DNA of 64,000 nucleotides from Hyalangium gracile (lineage in GTDB: Bacteria; Myxococcota; Myxococcia; Myxococcales; Myxococcaceae), in contig NZ_JAHXBG010000005.1 of NCBI RefSeq assembly GCF_020103725.1, positions 186,001-250,000 on the forward strand, given 5' to 3'. Below, in pieces: positions 1-9,661 of the stretch. How positions within the stretch are numbered: position 1 is the first letter of the stretch; each line of letters begins with the position of its first letter. The position numbers were made by a program, and so were the translations under genes. Under the pieces are notes generated by a model that saw only the letters and a list, made by a program, of their open reading frames with translations, was not told the origin of the DNA and did no database searches.

Positions 1-3000
1 CCCTCATATTTGAGCTTCGTCCAGCCTACGTTCGAGTCCGACCTCGCGTGGCTGTCTCCGAACCGCGTGAGCATCCATTTGCGCTGCCCCTCCTCGCGGG
101 GTCCCTTCACCGGTCGATTGAACTCGAACGTCCAGCCATCCGGCGTCTTGAGGATCACCTTGTCATCCGGCTGTGCACCGTCGGGCAGTTCCAGCGGTGC
201 GTCCACCGTCAGCGTGAAGGCATGCGTCTTGTCCGTCATGCCCGGCTGCATGCACGTGGCGTTTCCTTCAAGGGCCGGATTGGGGTCCTTCTCACACTTG
301 GGGAAGGCGAAGCCCTGGCCGCCGATCACCACGACGTAACGGCCGATCTTCTCCTCGAGCACCCAGCCATCGAAGTTGTGCGTCCAGCCCAGTCCCAGGT
401 GGGTCGGCTGGTTGTTCTGGTTGTTGTAGATGCGCTTGAAGGCGAACGCACCGTTGAGGAACGGCACCTCGAAGTCGATGTGCTCGAACCCGAGGTGGCC
501 ATCCGTCACATTGACACCCGCGACGACCTCCTGGCCCACGGCGCGTGCGTTGGCGCCATTGTACGAGCCCTCTGGTCTACCCAGGGCCATCACCAACCGC
601 TCGGTGTGGGGCTCCACGGGCTCAAGCACCAGGTAGACAGGCACGGAGGTGTTCCCGCTGCCCGGCATGCTGGCCAGATGTGCTGGCAGTTGCAGTTTGA
701 AGCGCCGCGCCCCCGTAGGAGTGGCGGCCTTGGATTGCAGCAACTTCTCCTTGACGATGCCGTTCTGCGTCTCCTCCACTTCATATCTGCCGTCAGGCTG
801 CAACCTCAGTGTCGCTTCCTTGAGAAGGTTCTGCGTCCCCGCGCACGCCTCGTTGAGGCACACCTTCACCAACCCTCTTGTCAGGTGAGCGGGCTCGACG
901 AAGAAGTTCGTCATCGCCGGCCGAGACACCGGTCGGCCAGGTTCGGGCTTGCCGTCCGACCGGTCTGCCTTCACCGCCGCCTCTGCGGTGTACTCCATTG
1001 ATGCCGTCAGCAGATCCCGCCGCGCTGCCAGGCCATAGAAATTGAAGCGGTAGAGGACGTTCTCCGCGTTCCCGCTCAGATACAGCTCGAGGTAGAGGAT
1101 GTCGCTCGCGCTGAGGACCTCACCGATGTACTCCCCGCCGCACGTCGCCGTGATGGACTGAGTGACCTCGTCAATCTTGAGCGGACAATCGATGCCGAAC
1201 TGGTCGCTGCCCAGCCGCACCCGGTAATCCCCGCTCAGCGTTCCCGCTCGCCCTGCCTCTGGCGCCAGCAGGCTCGCGAGGAATTCATAGGACAGGTCCC
1301 TCTCTTTTGCACCTGGCTCCGACTGCTCCCTCATGTCGCGCGATGAGCCATCTCCACGAGCCGTCACCTTCTGCGGCTCGAGCTTCAGGATGCGGAACTC
1401 GTGCTCGCGTGCCAGGTCGTACTGCTCCACGAGCGCCCCGTCGGCCCCGTAGCGCTTGAAGACGTTCTTCAAGTACAGGGCCTGGGCGGGCAGGCCCGCC
1501 GGGTACTCATCAGGGGGCGAGCTGGGTTCCTCGAAGTGTGGCGGCTTCGCCTCGTCCTCCGAGGGGCTCACGTAGCCATCGCCGTCCATGTCCCGCTCCA
1601 GCAACCGGTTACCCACCACATGGAGGTAGTAATTGGCGCTCACCAGGCTGTTGATCGTCTCGCGCTGGCCGTCTCCGTTGAGCCGGCGCAGGGAGGCCTG
1701 GACGTTCACCGTGTTCTGTCCCGGCGCCACCGGGAAGGTGGTCACCGCGGGCTGCTCCACCGCGCTGCCCGTCACGCGGATGATCTGGCCCGCGAGGGGA
1801 GGCACTCCTCTGGGCACATCCCCCAGTTGCTGGTCATCACGGAGGCAAGAGGCCCACTGCTGAGCCGTAGCCCCCGGCGGCAACTCGGAGCAGTACACCT
1901 CCAGCAACTCGCCGTCCTGACCGTCATCGTCCGTGATCGCTCCGGGACTGCACGAGCCGCCATCCGGCCGCAGACCCTTGTCGCAGACCTCTCCATGCCC
2001 GCCACCCGCCGTCCCTCCGTCCGAAGCTGGCACTCCGCCATCCGCCATGGAGTACGGCGCCCGGCGCACGCGCCAGTGGGTGACGACCTGCAGGTAGTCG
2101 TCTCGCGTGGTGCCCGCGCCGCCAGTGCGGATGAGGTGCCTCCTAGCGATCTGCGCCAGACCCTCGTCCTGGGCGCGCCGCTGCACCCGCACGTCGATCT
2201 CGGGCGGATAGAGATCCACATCCGCCGGAACGCCCAGTTCCTGCTGCGTGCAGTGCGAGATGCGGATCTTCTGGCCTCCCTCGTCGATCTCCAGCAGCCC
2301 CTCCGCGTCGTCCGGGCAGGTGCCGTCCGCCGTGCGAGAACTCCGGTTGATGGGAGGCACCATCACCGTCTTCATGCCCGCATAGCCCGTGGAGTGGTTC
2401 ACCGCGAACACCACCACCCGGTCCCCTGCGGACAGCCGCAGGAAGCCACTGCCGCCGGAGCCGCACTCGGCCTTGTAGAAGGATTCATCCTCGGGCGTCT
2501 TCGGTCCCTCCGCGGCGATCCGCTGGCACCGCTCGCGAGTGGCGCGGGCCACGGAATTCGCGGGCCCCAGCCGCACGCGCGAGTACATGCCCTGGGGACC
2601 TGTCGGTGGATTCGCGGGGTCCGCGCAGGTCTCCTCCAGTGGACGTGTCACCGCATAGCGGGCGATCGGCTGCTGCAGGTTGTCCTCGCGGAAGAAGTGC
2701 ACCTCCGTGGTGGACACATCCTGCGCGGAGATCGTGAGCAGTTCGCCCGTCTCCGGATTCCGTTCCGTCTGGGTCACGTCCTTGCAGATCACCGGTACTG
2801 TCGTGCCGTCCTTGTGCTTGAACGTGACGTTTCCGAGCAGCAGGCGCACGTCCACCACCACGTCCGCCTGCGTGGTCTGGTCGGGGTACATCCAGAAACT
2901 CTGCGAACACGTGGAGAACGCGCCGCGCACGCTGTCAAACCGGGTATTGCCCTCTTCATCCAGTCGCGGGACGAACCGAGGCCCGATCGGAATCTGCGCG

Positions 3001-6000
3001 CACGCGATACCCATGGTGTCCGGGGCAGGCACCAGAACCAACGCGTCGTACCTGCCCGTCTCCTTCGAGACGGCAGCGCTGTCGTTGGAGCTGGTGATGT
3101 TCACCGTCACTCCCGCGAAGCGCGCCGCGCCGTGCAGCGGATCCTCCTCGCCTTCCGAGCTGTCGGACTCCTTGATCAGCGTCAACTTCGCGCGCGTAGG
3201 AGTTCCCGAATCTGGGATGATCGGCTCCAGCTGGACCCTCAGCCGGATGGCGCGCGTGTCGAAGCGCGTCTTTCCAGTGAGGGTGAGCGTCGTGGTCCCG
3301 ACCGGCAGATCCACCTCGGTGACCAGGGTAGCTTCGTTAGCCCCCTGCACCAGCCACTGCTCATCAGCTCCCGGCGCCAAGTCGCTGCCATTGGGCCCCT
3401 TCGCCGACAGCGTGGCGATGACCGTCACCGCATTGTCCCCTGTCGGCGGAATTGGCTGATTGGGATGGTACTGCGCCTTGAACTCGATGAGCTGCGCGAA
3501 GGGCAGGTCTACCTCGCGTGTCTGCGAGAGTTCTCCGGAAGTTGGCAGCTTCAGGGTGAGCTGCGTCTCATCCTCGCGCGCGGCCCGCACCACGCCCTTC
3601 AGGTGCGCGATGCCCCCTGGGAAGCCGTCCATCGCGCTGTAGCCCGCCAGCACGCCTCCCAGGGTCTGGGCGAACGCGTTGCCGATCACCAGGCTCCCCA
3701 GCCGCTCCAAGATCGAGGGCAGCTGACGCACCGGCGCATCCAGCCTCAGGCCCAGCTCTCCCTCCGAGGTGCCCCCATCCTCGCTCTCCGACGTGCCTCC
3801 ATCTCCCCCCGGCGAGGTGCCCCCGTCTCCGCCGGAAGGGACTCCTCCCTGGGCGAGCGCCGCCTCGACCGCGGCCTGCTGCGCGGGGGAGAGCTCCATG
3901 TAGCCGAAGAACTCCAGCGACGTGGTGGTCACGGGCCCATCCGACACGATGGCCGTCTTGGCCTGATTCACCCGGCCAAAGCCCACGCGGCGCATCGACA
4001 GCCGGCTCTCGTCGAAGCCCAGCAACGCCACCATGCGCCCCGCATCCAGCTGTGTGCGGTTCGGCAGCGTGAGCTCCACCGGCTTCAGGAACCGGACCTG
4101 CTCGGGCCCCAGCTGCCACAGCGCCGTGGCCGACGCCCGGTCCTCGATGGGCACCGGGCGCAGATAGGGAGCAACCTCCGTTGCCGTGAGGAAGCCGGAC
4201 GTCGCACCGTCGGCGAAGATCACCCCGCCCGCCGGCACCGTCAGCTTCATGGGGCCATGGACACCCCCGAACGTCACCTCGCCGCCATTCGCTCCATCCA
4301 CCTGCTGCGCCGAGGCCCCCTCCACGGCAACCAGCACCAGCGCGCGCTCCTCCGTCTCCTCCTCGGCCGTGACGAAGAACTTCCGCCGCACCGTGGGCAG
4401 CGTCCGCCCATCCGACGTCGTTCCTCCCTCGTACCGCAGCACCACCTGGCTGCCACCCTGCACGCCCAGGATCGCCCAGTTGCCGTCGGCTCCCGTCCGA
4501 GCGGACAGCTCCTGTCCCTCCACCTGCACGCGGACTCCCGACAGCGGCTGGAGGCGTTCGTCCATCACCACGCCTCTCACCACGGTGAGCGGGCGACGGA
4601 CCGTGAACTCACTGGCGAACGGCGCCTCCATGCCCAGGCCCGTCTGCGCCTCCATGCCGTTGACCTTCACCTGCAGGCTCTCGCCAGTAGGCAACGAGCG
4701 GCTCGCCACGAAGGTGACGGTCTGGGCGCCCGGCGCCACCGAGTAGCCGCCCTCCAGCTTCCTGCCCTGGGCCCACACCTCGAAGTGGCTGGCCGCGGTG
4801 GCCGCCTCCACGGGCTTGTTGAAGGCCACGCTGATCAGCGCATCCGTCTCCACGCCCGTGGCGCCCGGCTCCGGATCCACGCCGGTGACCACCAACGGGT
4901 CCTGCGAAGCGTCGCGGTAGCGCACCGTCACGCTCGACGAACCCGTGATCCCCTGCGTGTTCCTCGCCGTCACCTTGATGGTGTTCTCGCCGTGCGAGAG
5001 CGACACCTGGGCGGTATAGACACCCTCTGAGACCTGCGTTGCCAACCCCGCGCCGATGCGCACCTCTTCCAGGTCCGTGGCGGGTGTCACCTCCACACGA
5101 ACGGGAATGATGGCCGCCTGCGCCTGCGAGCCCGGCAGCGGTTCGGTGATGGTGACGGTGGGCGCCACGCTCGAGATGAGCAGGTGCTGCACCACGCTAC
5201 GGCGGTTGCCAGCCAGATCCACCGCCTCCACGGTGATGGCGTTGTCACCCGCGCTCAGAGGCACCGGCACCGAGAAGCCGCCAGCGATCGCCACCACCGG
5301 CAGGCCCCGCACCCGGAGGCTCGCCAGGTTCACGTCCTCCACCGTGCCTTGCAGCAGGTACGGGCTCTCCGTCACCTGAGCCGGGTTGCTCGAGGGCGCG
5401 GTGATCCGCAGGCGCGGCTGCGTGCGATCCACGGTGATCGAACGCTGGGCCGTGGCGGTGCGCCCCAGCGCGTCCTTCACCTCGATGGACAGGGTGTGCT
5501 CTCCCTCGAGCAACGCCATGGAGGTGCTGAAGTAGCGCGAGGAGACTCCTGCCGGCAGCCCGTTCACCTTCACCTGGAGCGGCAGCTCGCCGTCCTCCAC
5601 TCGCCCCGTCACCGAGAAGCTCATCCCACCGAACACCGTCCCGTCCGCCGGCCCCTCCACCACCAGCACGGGCGGAGGTGCAGGCTCGGACGTTCCGGCA
5701 TCCTGGCCAGGCGCTCCGGCATCCTGGCCGGGCACTCCGGCGTCCCCGCCAGAGGCTCCGCCATCCGAGGAGGGAGGCGTTCCACCGTCAGGCTCGGTGC
5801 CGCCATCCCCTGCCCCACCCACGCGGGTCACCGTCACCGACTCCTCGTCGCTCAGGCCGTAGCCGTCCTCCACCCTCACCACCAGCGTCTTCTTCCCCGG
5901 TGGGAGCGCGACAGTCGTGGTGAAGGCTCCCTGGGCGTTCACGGCCACAGCCGCCCCGTCCACCGTGACCGCAGGTGTGTCCGTGGCATCGCCCAAGGCC

Positions 6001-8807
6001 ACCTCGCCACGCACCGTGACGAAGGCCTCCGTGGTCATGAAGCCATCCGGTGGGTCCTGCACGACGAGCGTGGGAGGAACGCTGTTGAACCGGACGGTGC
6101 GGGTGACGGTGGACGTGTTGCCCGCCGCATCGGTCGCCACGATCTGGAAGAGGTTGCTCCCAGGCTGCAGCGCGCGCTGGATGGAGAACGTGCCCCCCTC
6201 TGCAGGCACCACCGACGTGCCTCCAACCTTGAGCGTGAGCGCCGTCAGGTCGGTCACGGAGCCCTCCAGCGTGACCGGCGAGGTGCTCAGGAATGCCCCC
6301 TGCCCCGGCGACGTCACCACCAGCTCGGGCGGCGTTGTGTCCTTGATGACCTGGAGCGTTGCAGGCGTGGAGTTGCCAGCCCGGTCATACGCCACCACCT
6401 CGAAGGCGTTGCTCCCCTCGGCCAACTGGAGGGTGGCCCGGTACTTTCCATCCGCCCCGAGCACCATCTCGGCGCCGCCTACCTTCACATCACCGATCTG
6501 GTGGGCATCGCTGGCCACCACCACCAGCGAAACCTCGGAGTCCTGGGTGGCATGACCGCTCGTGGGAGACTCCACCGTGAGCGTCGGCGGCGTGGTGTCC
6601 ACCAGGAAGTGGACCGTCTGCGTCGCGATGTTCTGAGCTCCATCCGTCGCCGTCACCACCAGCGTGTGCTCGCCCTCCGCTGACACCGGTGTGCCCGTGG
6701 TAAACGACTCCCCATCCAGCTTCGCGGAGAGCGTGAACGGCCTCAGATCCGTGGCCGAGAACCCCACCACCACCGCGGCCCGGTACTTCCCGCCCTCCTC
6801 CACTCCCGTCACCTGAATGGCAGGTGGCGTGCGATCGATGGTGAAGTGCGCCACCGAGGTCGTCTTGTTGCCGGCCTTGTCCGTCGCCACCACTCGAAGG
6901 ACGTACGCCCCCTCGGTGGACACCGGTGTGCCCGTCGTGAACTGCTCTCCATTCAACGTGGCGCTGACTCCCTGCGGATTTGCATCCGTGGCGCCGAAGA
7001 CGGGTGTCACGTCCTGCTGGACTGTCTGATCAACGGGCACACCCGAGACCGAGACCACCGGTGGCGTGAAGTCCAGGGTGAAGGTCCGAATGTCCTCCGA
7101 CTTGATGCCAGCACGGTCGTAGGCCGTCGCTTGGAGCGAATGCACTCCCTCCGTGGTGACGATGTGGCCGCTGAAGATCCGGCCGTCATTCAAGGTAGCA
7201 ACGACGGGATCTTCGGCCATGGAGTCATCCGCGGAGCTGAACAGCAGGACCACCGCGGAGTTGTAGAAGGCACCGTCATTGGCTCCCGACACCGACACCC
7301 AGGGGGGAGTCCGATCGATGGCGAACCTCACCACCTTCCTGGCAACGTGGCCCTGCAGGTTCGTTGCCGTCACCACCAGGACGTGCCCTCCCTCCGCGGT
7401 CACCTGCGTTCCACTCGTGAAGGGGGCGCCGTCCAGCAGCGCCGTCACCGAGCCCACTCCTGGCTGGGCATTGCCGAAGACAGGAGTGACGGGTTCACTC
7501 GTGATCAGGCCATCACTCACCCCCGTCACCGTCAGCACAGGCGCACTCGGGTTCACGGTGAAGCGGGCCTCACGCGTGCTGATCAGTCCACCCCGATCCG
7601 TCCCGCTCACCTCCAGCGCGTAATCGCCCGCTGCGCTCACCACGGTCCCGTAGGCCACCGGAACGCCATTGAGCGTCGCGGACTGGGACACCAGGTGCCA
7701 ATCCGACAACCCCCACCTCAGGGTGACAGGGCCCTTGTGCCTCTCCGTGTCATTCACCACCATGTCGATGAGCGGCGCCTGGGTATCGAGCACCACCGGA
7801 TTGCAGAGACGCGCCACGTTGCCGCAGAAGTCCCGGGCAGTGGCGATGACGTCGTTCTCCCCCTCGAGCAGCGGCACGGACGCCGAGAAGGTTCCTCCGC
7901 TCATCGTGGCAGTCACACCCGAGACGGTCACCTCCGTGGCGTCCGTCCCCACCGTTCCCGATGCGGAGGTCGGAGAGCTGGTGAGATCATCTCCCTTCTT
8001 CGGGAACTCGAGCGTCAGCGAGGGCGGAAGCGTGTCCGCATCGAACACGGCCGCGCGGACGACGGAGCCAGCATTGCCTTGTGACGTCACCTCCAGCGTA
8101 TTCGTCGCCCCCAGCGCCACGACCGCCGCGAAGGCGAGCTTGCCCTCCGACGGCACGCCCTCCAGCAGGTTCACGCCGTTGTAGACGACTCGCGCATTGG
8201 CTCCCTGCCCGTACAGGTCCACGACCAGCACTCCCAGCGCGCCAGTGTCGGGAACCGGGAAGGTCCGCACCTCCGTCGAGGGCGTCGAGCCCGTCTGCGT
8301 CACGCTCACGTCCGCGAGCACGCACGGCAGCGTGTCCGCCGCCGCCACGGACACGCGCACCGATCCAGTGCCCGTGGCCGATACGTCCATCACGTTCTGC
8401 CCCGCCAGGGTGACCCGGCGCACCATCAGCGGCGTCCCCGAGGTGATCGTCCCCAAGGCCACACCGCCCAGCGTCACCGAGGCGGACTGCACCTCACCCT
8501 GGCCGTGCCCGTCTCCGTTCTGGATGACCACCACGGCGGCTTCGCCCGGCGAGGCCGCGAAGGACTTCTGCTGGCTGCCGCCGCCCACCAGCAGGGGCCC
8601 ACTGCGCCACTCCGGACTCGCCCGTGTTCCCTCGCCCTCGCAGGTGGGCAACAGGGAAAGGCGTCCCGGCTTCTTCGACTCGGCCGCGGCGGGTTTCTGC
8701 GCCTGAGCCGACGCCTGAGCCGGCGCCTCCTTCTCCTTGCTGCACCCCACGACCAGGGCCAGCACCAGCACCCGCCACAGCCAGGCGCCCCCAATCCCCC
8801 GGTTCAT
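1..8807 (-). CDS. Giant Ig-repeat / RHS-type lipoprotein, partial (C-terminus beyond left edge)
   Basis: This frame is open from ATG 8807 to the left edge (at least 2,935 codons, no stop found in the stretches I translated), so only the 3' end is missing. The N-terminus MNRGIGG...LALVVGC is a lipoprotein signal with lipid-acceptor Cys22. Next come bacterial Ig-like (glucodextranase-B/Big_9 style) repeats at about residues 270-1300, an SbsA/Big_5-like Ig domain at about 1300-1400, a carboxypeptidase-regulatory-like domain (about 1403-1490), a ZU5-like segment (about 1490-1640) and Asp-Gly linkers. The last visible part (about 2765-2935) has the RHS N-terminal signature FKRIYNNQ...LGLGWTHNFD, so YD/RHS repeats and possibly a C-terminal toxin should follow to the left. 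A GGGAGGAG Shine-Dalgarno precedes the ATG, which overlaps the stop of the upstream parvulin gene (ATGA), implying translational coupling. Role inferred: surface-displayed RHS protein, polymorphic-toxin or adhesin type. Confidence 0.85.
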   Translation of the reverse strand, partial: MNRGIGGAWLWRVLVLALVVGCSKEKEAPAQASAQAQKPAAAESKKPGRLSLLPTCEGEGTRASPEWRSGPLLVGGGSQQKSFAASPGEAAVVVIQNGDGHGQGEVQSASVTLGGVALGTITSGTPLMVRRVTLAGQNVMDVSATGTGSVRVSVAAADTLPCVLADVSVTQTGSTPSTEVRTFPVPDTGALGVLVVDLYGQGANARVVYNGVNLLEGVPSEGKLAFAAVVALGATNTLEVTSQGNAGSVVRAAVFDADTLPPSLTLEFPKKGDDLTSSPTSASGTVGTDATEVTVSGVTATMSGGTFSASVPLLEGENDVIATARDFCGNVARLCNPVVLDTQAPLIDMVVNDTERHKGPVTLRWGLSDWHLVSQSATLNGVPVAYGTVVSAAGDYALEVSGTDRGGLISTREARFTVNPSAPVLTVTGVSDGLITSEPVTPVFGNAQPGVGSVTALLDGAPFTSGTQVTAEGGHVLVVTATNLQGHVARKVVRFAIDRTPPWVSVSGANDGAFYNSAVVLLFSSADDSMAEDPVVATLNDGRIFSGHIVTTEGVHSLQATAYDRAGIKSEDIRTFTLDFTPPVVSVSGVPVDQTVQQDVTPVFGATDANPQGVSATLNGEQFTTGTPVSTEGAYVLRVVATDKAGNKTTSVAHFTIDRTPPAIQVTGVEEGGKYRAAVVVGFSATDLRPFTLSAKLDGESFTTGTPVSAEGEHTLVVTATDGAQNIATQTVHFLVDTTPPTLTVESPTSGHATQDSEVSLVVVASDAHQIGDVKVGGAEMVLGADGKYRATLQLAEGSNAFEVVAYDRAGNSTPATLQVIKDTTPPELVVTSPGQGAFLSTSPVTLEGSVTDLTALTLKVGGTSVVPAEGGTFSIQRALQPGSNLFQIVATDAAGNTSTVTRTVRFNSVPPTLVVQDPPDGFMTTEAFVTVRGEVALGDATDTPAVTVDGAAVAVNAQGAFTTTVALPPGKKTLVVRVEDGYGLSDEESVTVTRVGGAGDGGTEPDGGTPPSSDGGASGGDAGVPGQDAGAPGQDAGTSEPAPPPVLVVEGPADGTVFGGMSFSVTGRVEDGELPLQVKVNGLPAGVSSRYFSTSMALLEGEHTLSIEVKDALGRTATAQRSITVDRTQPRLRITAPSSNPAQVTESPYLLQGTVEDVNLASLRVRGLPVVAIAGGFSVPVPLSAGDNAITVEAVDLAGNRRSVVQHLLISSVAPTVTITEPLPGSQAQAAIIPVRVEVTPATDLEEVRIGAGLATQVSEGVYTAQVSLSHGENTIKVTARNTQGITGSSSVTVRYRDASQDPLVVTGVDPEPGATGVETDALISVAFNKPVEAATAASHFEVWAQGRKLEGGYSVAPGAQTVTFVASRSLPTGESLQVKVNGMEAQTGLGMEAPFASEFTVRRPLTVVRGVVMDERLQPLSGVRVQVEGQELSARTGADGNWAILGVQGGSQVVLRYEGGTTSDGRTLPTVRRKFFVTAEEETEERALVLVAVEGASAQQVDGANGGEVTFGGVHGPMKLTVPAGGVIFADGATSGFLTATEVAPYLRPVPIEDRASATALWQLGPEQVRFLKPVELTLPNRTQLDAGRMVALLGFDESRLSMRRVGFGRVNQAKTAIVSDGPVTTTSLEFFGYMELSPAQQAAVEAALAQGGVPSGGDGGTSPGGDGGTSESEDGGTSEGELGLRLDAPVRQLPSILERLGSLVIGNAFAQTLGGVLAGYSAMDGFPGGIAHLKGVVRAAREDETQLTLKLPTSGELSQTREVDLPFAQLIEFKAQYHPNQPIPPTGDNAVTVIATLSAKGPNGSDLAPGADEQWLVQGANEATLVTEVDLPVGTTTLTLTGKTRFDTRAIRLRVQLEPIIPDSGTPTRAKLTLIKESDSSEGEEDPLHGAARFAGVTVNITSSNDSAAVSKETGRYDALVLVPAPDTMGIACAQIPIGPRFVPRLDEEGNTRFDSVRGAFSTCSQSFWMYPDQTTQADVVVDVRLLLGNVTFKHKDGTTVPVICKDVTQTERNPETGELLTISAQDVSTTEVHFFREDNLQQPIARYAVTRPLEETCADPANPPTGPQGMYSRVRLGPANSVARATRERCQRIAAEGPKTPEDESFYKAECGSGGSGFLRLSAGDRVVVFAVNHSTGYAGMKTVMVPPINRSSRTADGTCPDDAEGLLEIDEGGQKIRISHCTQQELGVPADVDLYPPEIDVRVQRRAQDEGLAQIARRHLIRTGGAGTTRDDYLQVVTHWRVRRAPYSMADGGVPASDGGTAGGGHGEVCDKGLRPDGGSCSPGAITDDDGQDGELLEVYCSELPPGATAQQWASCLRDDQQLGDVPRGVPPLAGQIIRVTGSAVEQPAVTTFPVAPGQNTVNVQASLRRLNGDGQRETINSLVSANYYLHVVGNRLLERDMDGDGYVSPSEDEAKPPHFEEPSSPPDEYPAGLPAQALYLKNVFKRYGADGALVEQYDLAREHEFRILKLEPQKVTARGDGSSRDMREQSEPGAKERDLSYEFLASLLAPEAGRAGTLSGDYRVRLGSDQFGIDCPLKIDEVTQSITATCGGEYIGEVLSASDILYLELYLSGNAENVLYRFNFYGLAARRDLLTASMEYTAEAAVKADRSDGKPEPGRPVSRPAMTNFFVEPAHLTRGLVKVCLNEACAGTQNLLKEATLRLQPDGRYEVEETQNGIVKEKLLQSKAATPTGARRFKLQLPAHLASMPGSGNTSVPVYLVLEPVEPHTERLVMALGRPEGSYNGANARAVGQEVVAGVNVTDGHLGFEHIDFEVPFLNGAFAFKRIYNNQNNQPTHLGLGWTHNFDGWVLEEKIGRYVVVIGGQGFAFPKCEKDPNPALEGNATCMQPGMTDKTHAFTLTVDAPLELPDGAQPDDKVILKTPDGWTFEFNRPVKGPREEGQRKWMLTRFGDSHARSDSNVGWTKLKYE
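3766..3837 (-). repeat. 24-bp tandem repeat encoding a DGGTS-type linker
   Basis: Three copies of a 24-bp unit start at 3766, 3790 and 3814. They encode an eight-residue repeat with a DGGTS core, a flexible linker near residue 1670 of the RHS lipoprotein, after the ZU5-like segment. It is a different unit from the 21-bp repeat upstream in the same gene. Confidence 0.7.
5694..5770 (-). repeat. 21-bp tandem repeat encoding a Pro/Gly/Asp-Ala-Gly linker
   Basis: Within the RHS lipoprotein gene a 21-bp unit begins at 5694, 5715, 5736 and 5757 (about 3.7 copies). It encodes a seven-residue repeat of the PGQDAGA type, part of a longer Gly/Asp-rich linker (about residues 998-1046) between Ig-like blocks. 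In-frame repeat units of this kind can expand or contract without breaking the gene. Confidence 0.75.
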
Positions 8808-9661
8808 CGGGACTCCTCCCCGTCGGACTTCCGCTGCTCGGACAGACCGGACAGCCGCTCCGGATAGCGCTTCACCGAGATGTCCTCTCGCAACCGCTTC
8901 ATCAATGCCTCGGCGGCTTCATGCCGCGCCTGTGCCGCGAGCTGGCCGCGGACTTCTTCAAAGGAGGGCACCACCTTCTGGGGCGGCTCCAACGCGCGCG
9001 CCACGTGGAGCCCGAAGGCTGTCTCGAAAGGCTGGGACACCGTCCCCACCTTCAAGTCCGACACCGCCGAGAAGAAGCGCGGATCCACCTGCCCCTCCCG
9101 TATGGGGCCCAGATCTCCGCCTCGCGCCCCCGTGGCGGCATCCTCGGATGCCTGACGGGCCACGGCCGCGAAGTCCTCTCCGCTCACCACGCGCGCGTAG
9201 ATGTTGTTGATGCGCGCCTGCGCCTCCGTGCGCGCCCGTGCATCCGCATCCGGAGACAGGCGCACCACGATGTGGGCCACGTGCACCTGCGTGCGCGCCA
9301 GCGTCTCGCGCTGAGCCTCGTAGCGCTTCCGGAGCGCCTCGAAGGTGACGGGCTGGGACGCCTCCCTGTCGAGATAGGCGTTGGCCAGCACCTCGCGGCG
9401 CGCCGCCTCCACCCGCGCCGCCACCTGCGGATCCTTCAACAGCCCCGCCCGCCGCGCTCCCTCGGCCATCAGCGCTCGATCGACCAGCCCCTCCAAGGAC
9501 TGCTCGATCGGGCGCTCATCCGCTCGCGCCTGGACGTAGAGCGCCAGATCGGCGCGGGTCACGGTCGTATCGCCGACCTTGGCCACCACCTCCGGGGACT
9601 CACAGGCCACGAGCCCGATCGCCAGGATGCAGCCGATCCCCCACTCCATCCCGCGCCTCAC
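8804..9661 (-). CDS. PpiC/SurA-type peptidyl-prolyl isomerase lipoprotein (B)
   Basis: Protein of 285 residues with a lipoprotein signal (IGLVAC, Cys20), a SurA_N-like helical region (about 25-115) and a parvulin-type rotamase domain (about 120-215). It keeps both conserved parvulin histidines: the first in HVAHIVV and the second in FGLHVARAL. The GGDLG loop between them is also intact. Parvulins catalyse cis-trans isomerisation of peptidyl-prolyl bonds and act as periplasmic chaperones for exported proteins. The start is GTG 9661, with GGGAGG six bases upstream; it overlaps the stop of the 9,928-residue gene (GTGA), and its own stop overlaps the RHS lipoprotein start (ATGA). Being translated between two giant exported proteins suggests it folds one or both. 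An ATG at 9649 would remove part of the n-region and is less likely. Confidence 0.9.
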   Translation of the reverse strand: MRRGMEWGIGCILAIGLVACESPEVVAKVGDTTVTRADLALYVQARADERPIEQSLEGLVDRALMAEGARRAGLLKDPQVAARVEAARREVLANAYLDREASQPVTFEALRKRYEAQRETLARTQVHVAHIVVRLSPDADARARTEAQARINNIYARVVSGEDFAAVARQASEDAATGARGGDLGPIREGQVDPRFFSAVSDLKVGTVSQPFETAFGLHVARALEPPQKVVPSFEEVRGQLAAQARHEAAEALMKRLREDISVKRYPERLSGLSEQRKSDGEESR

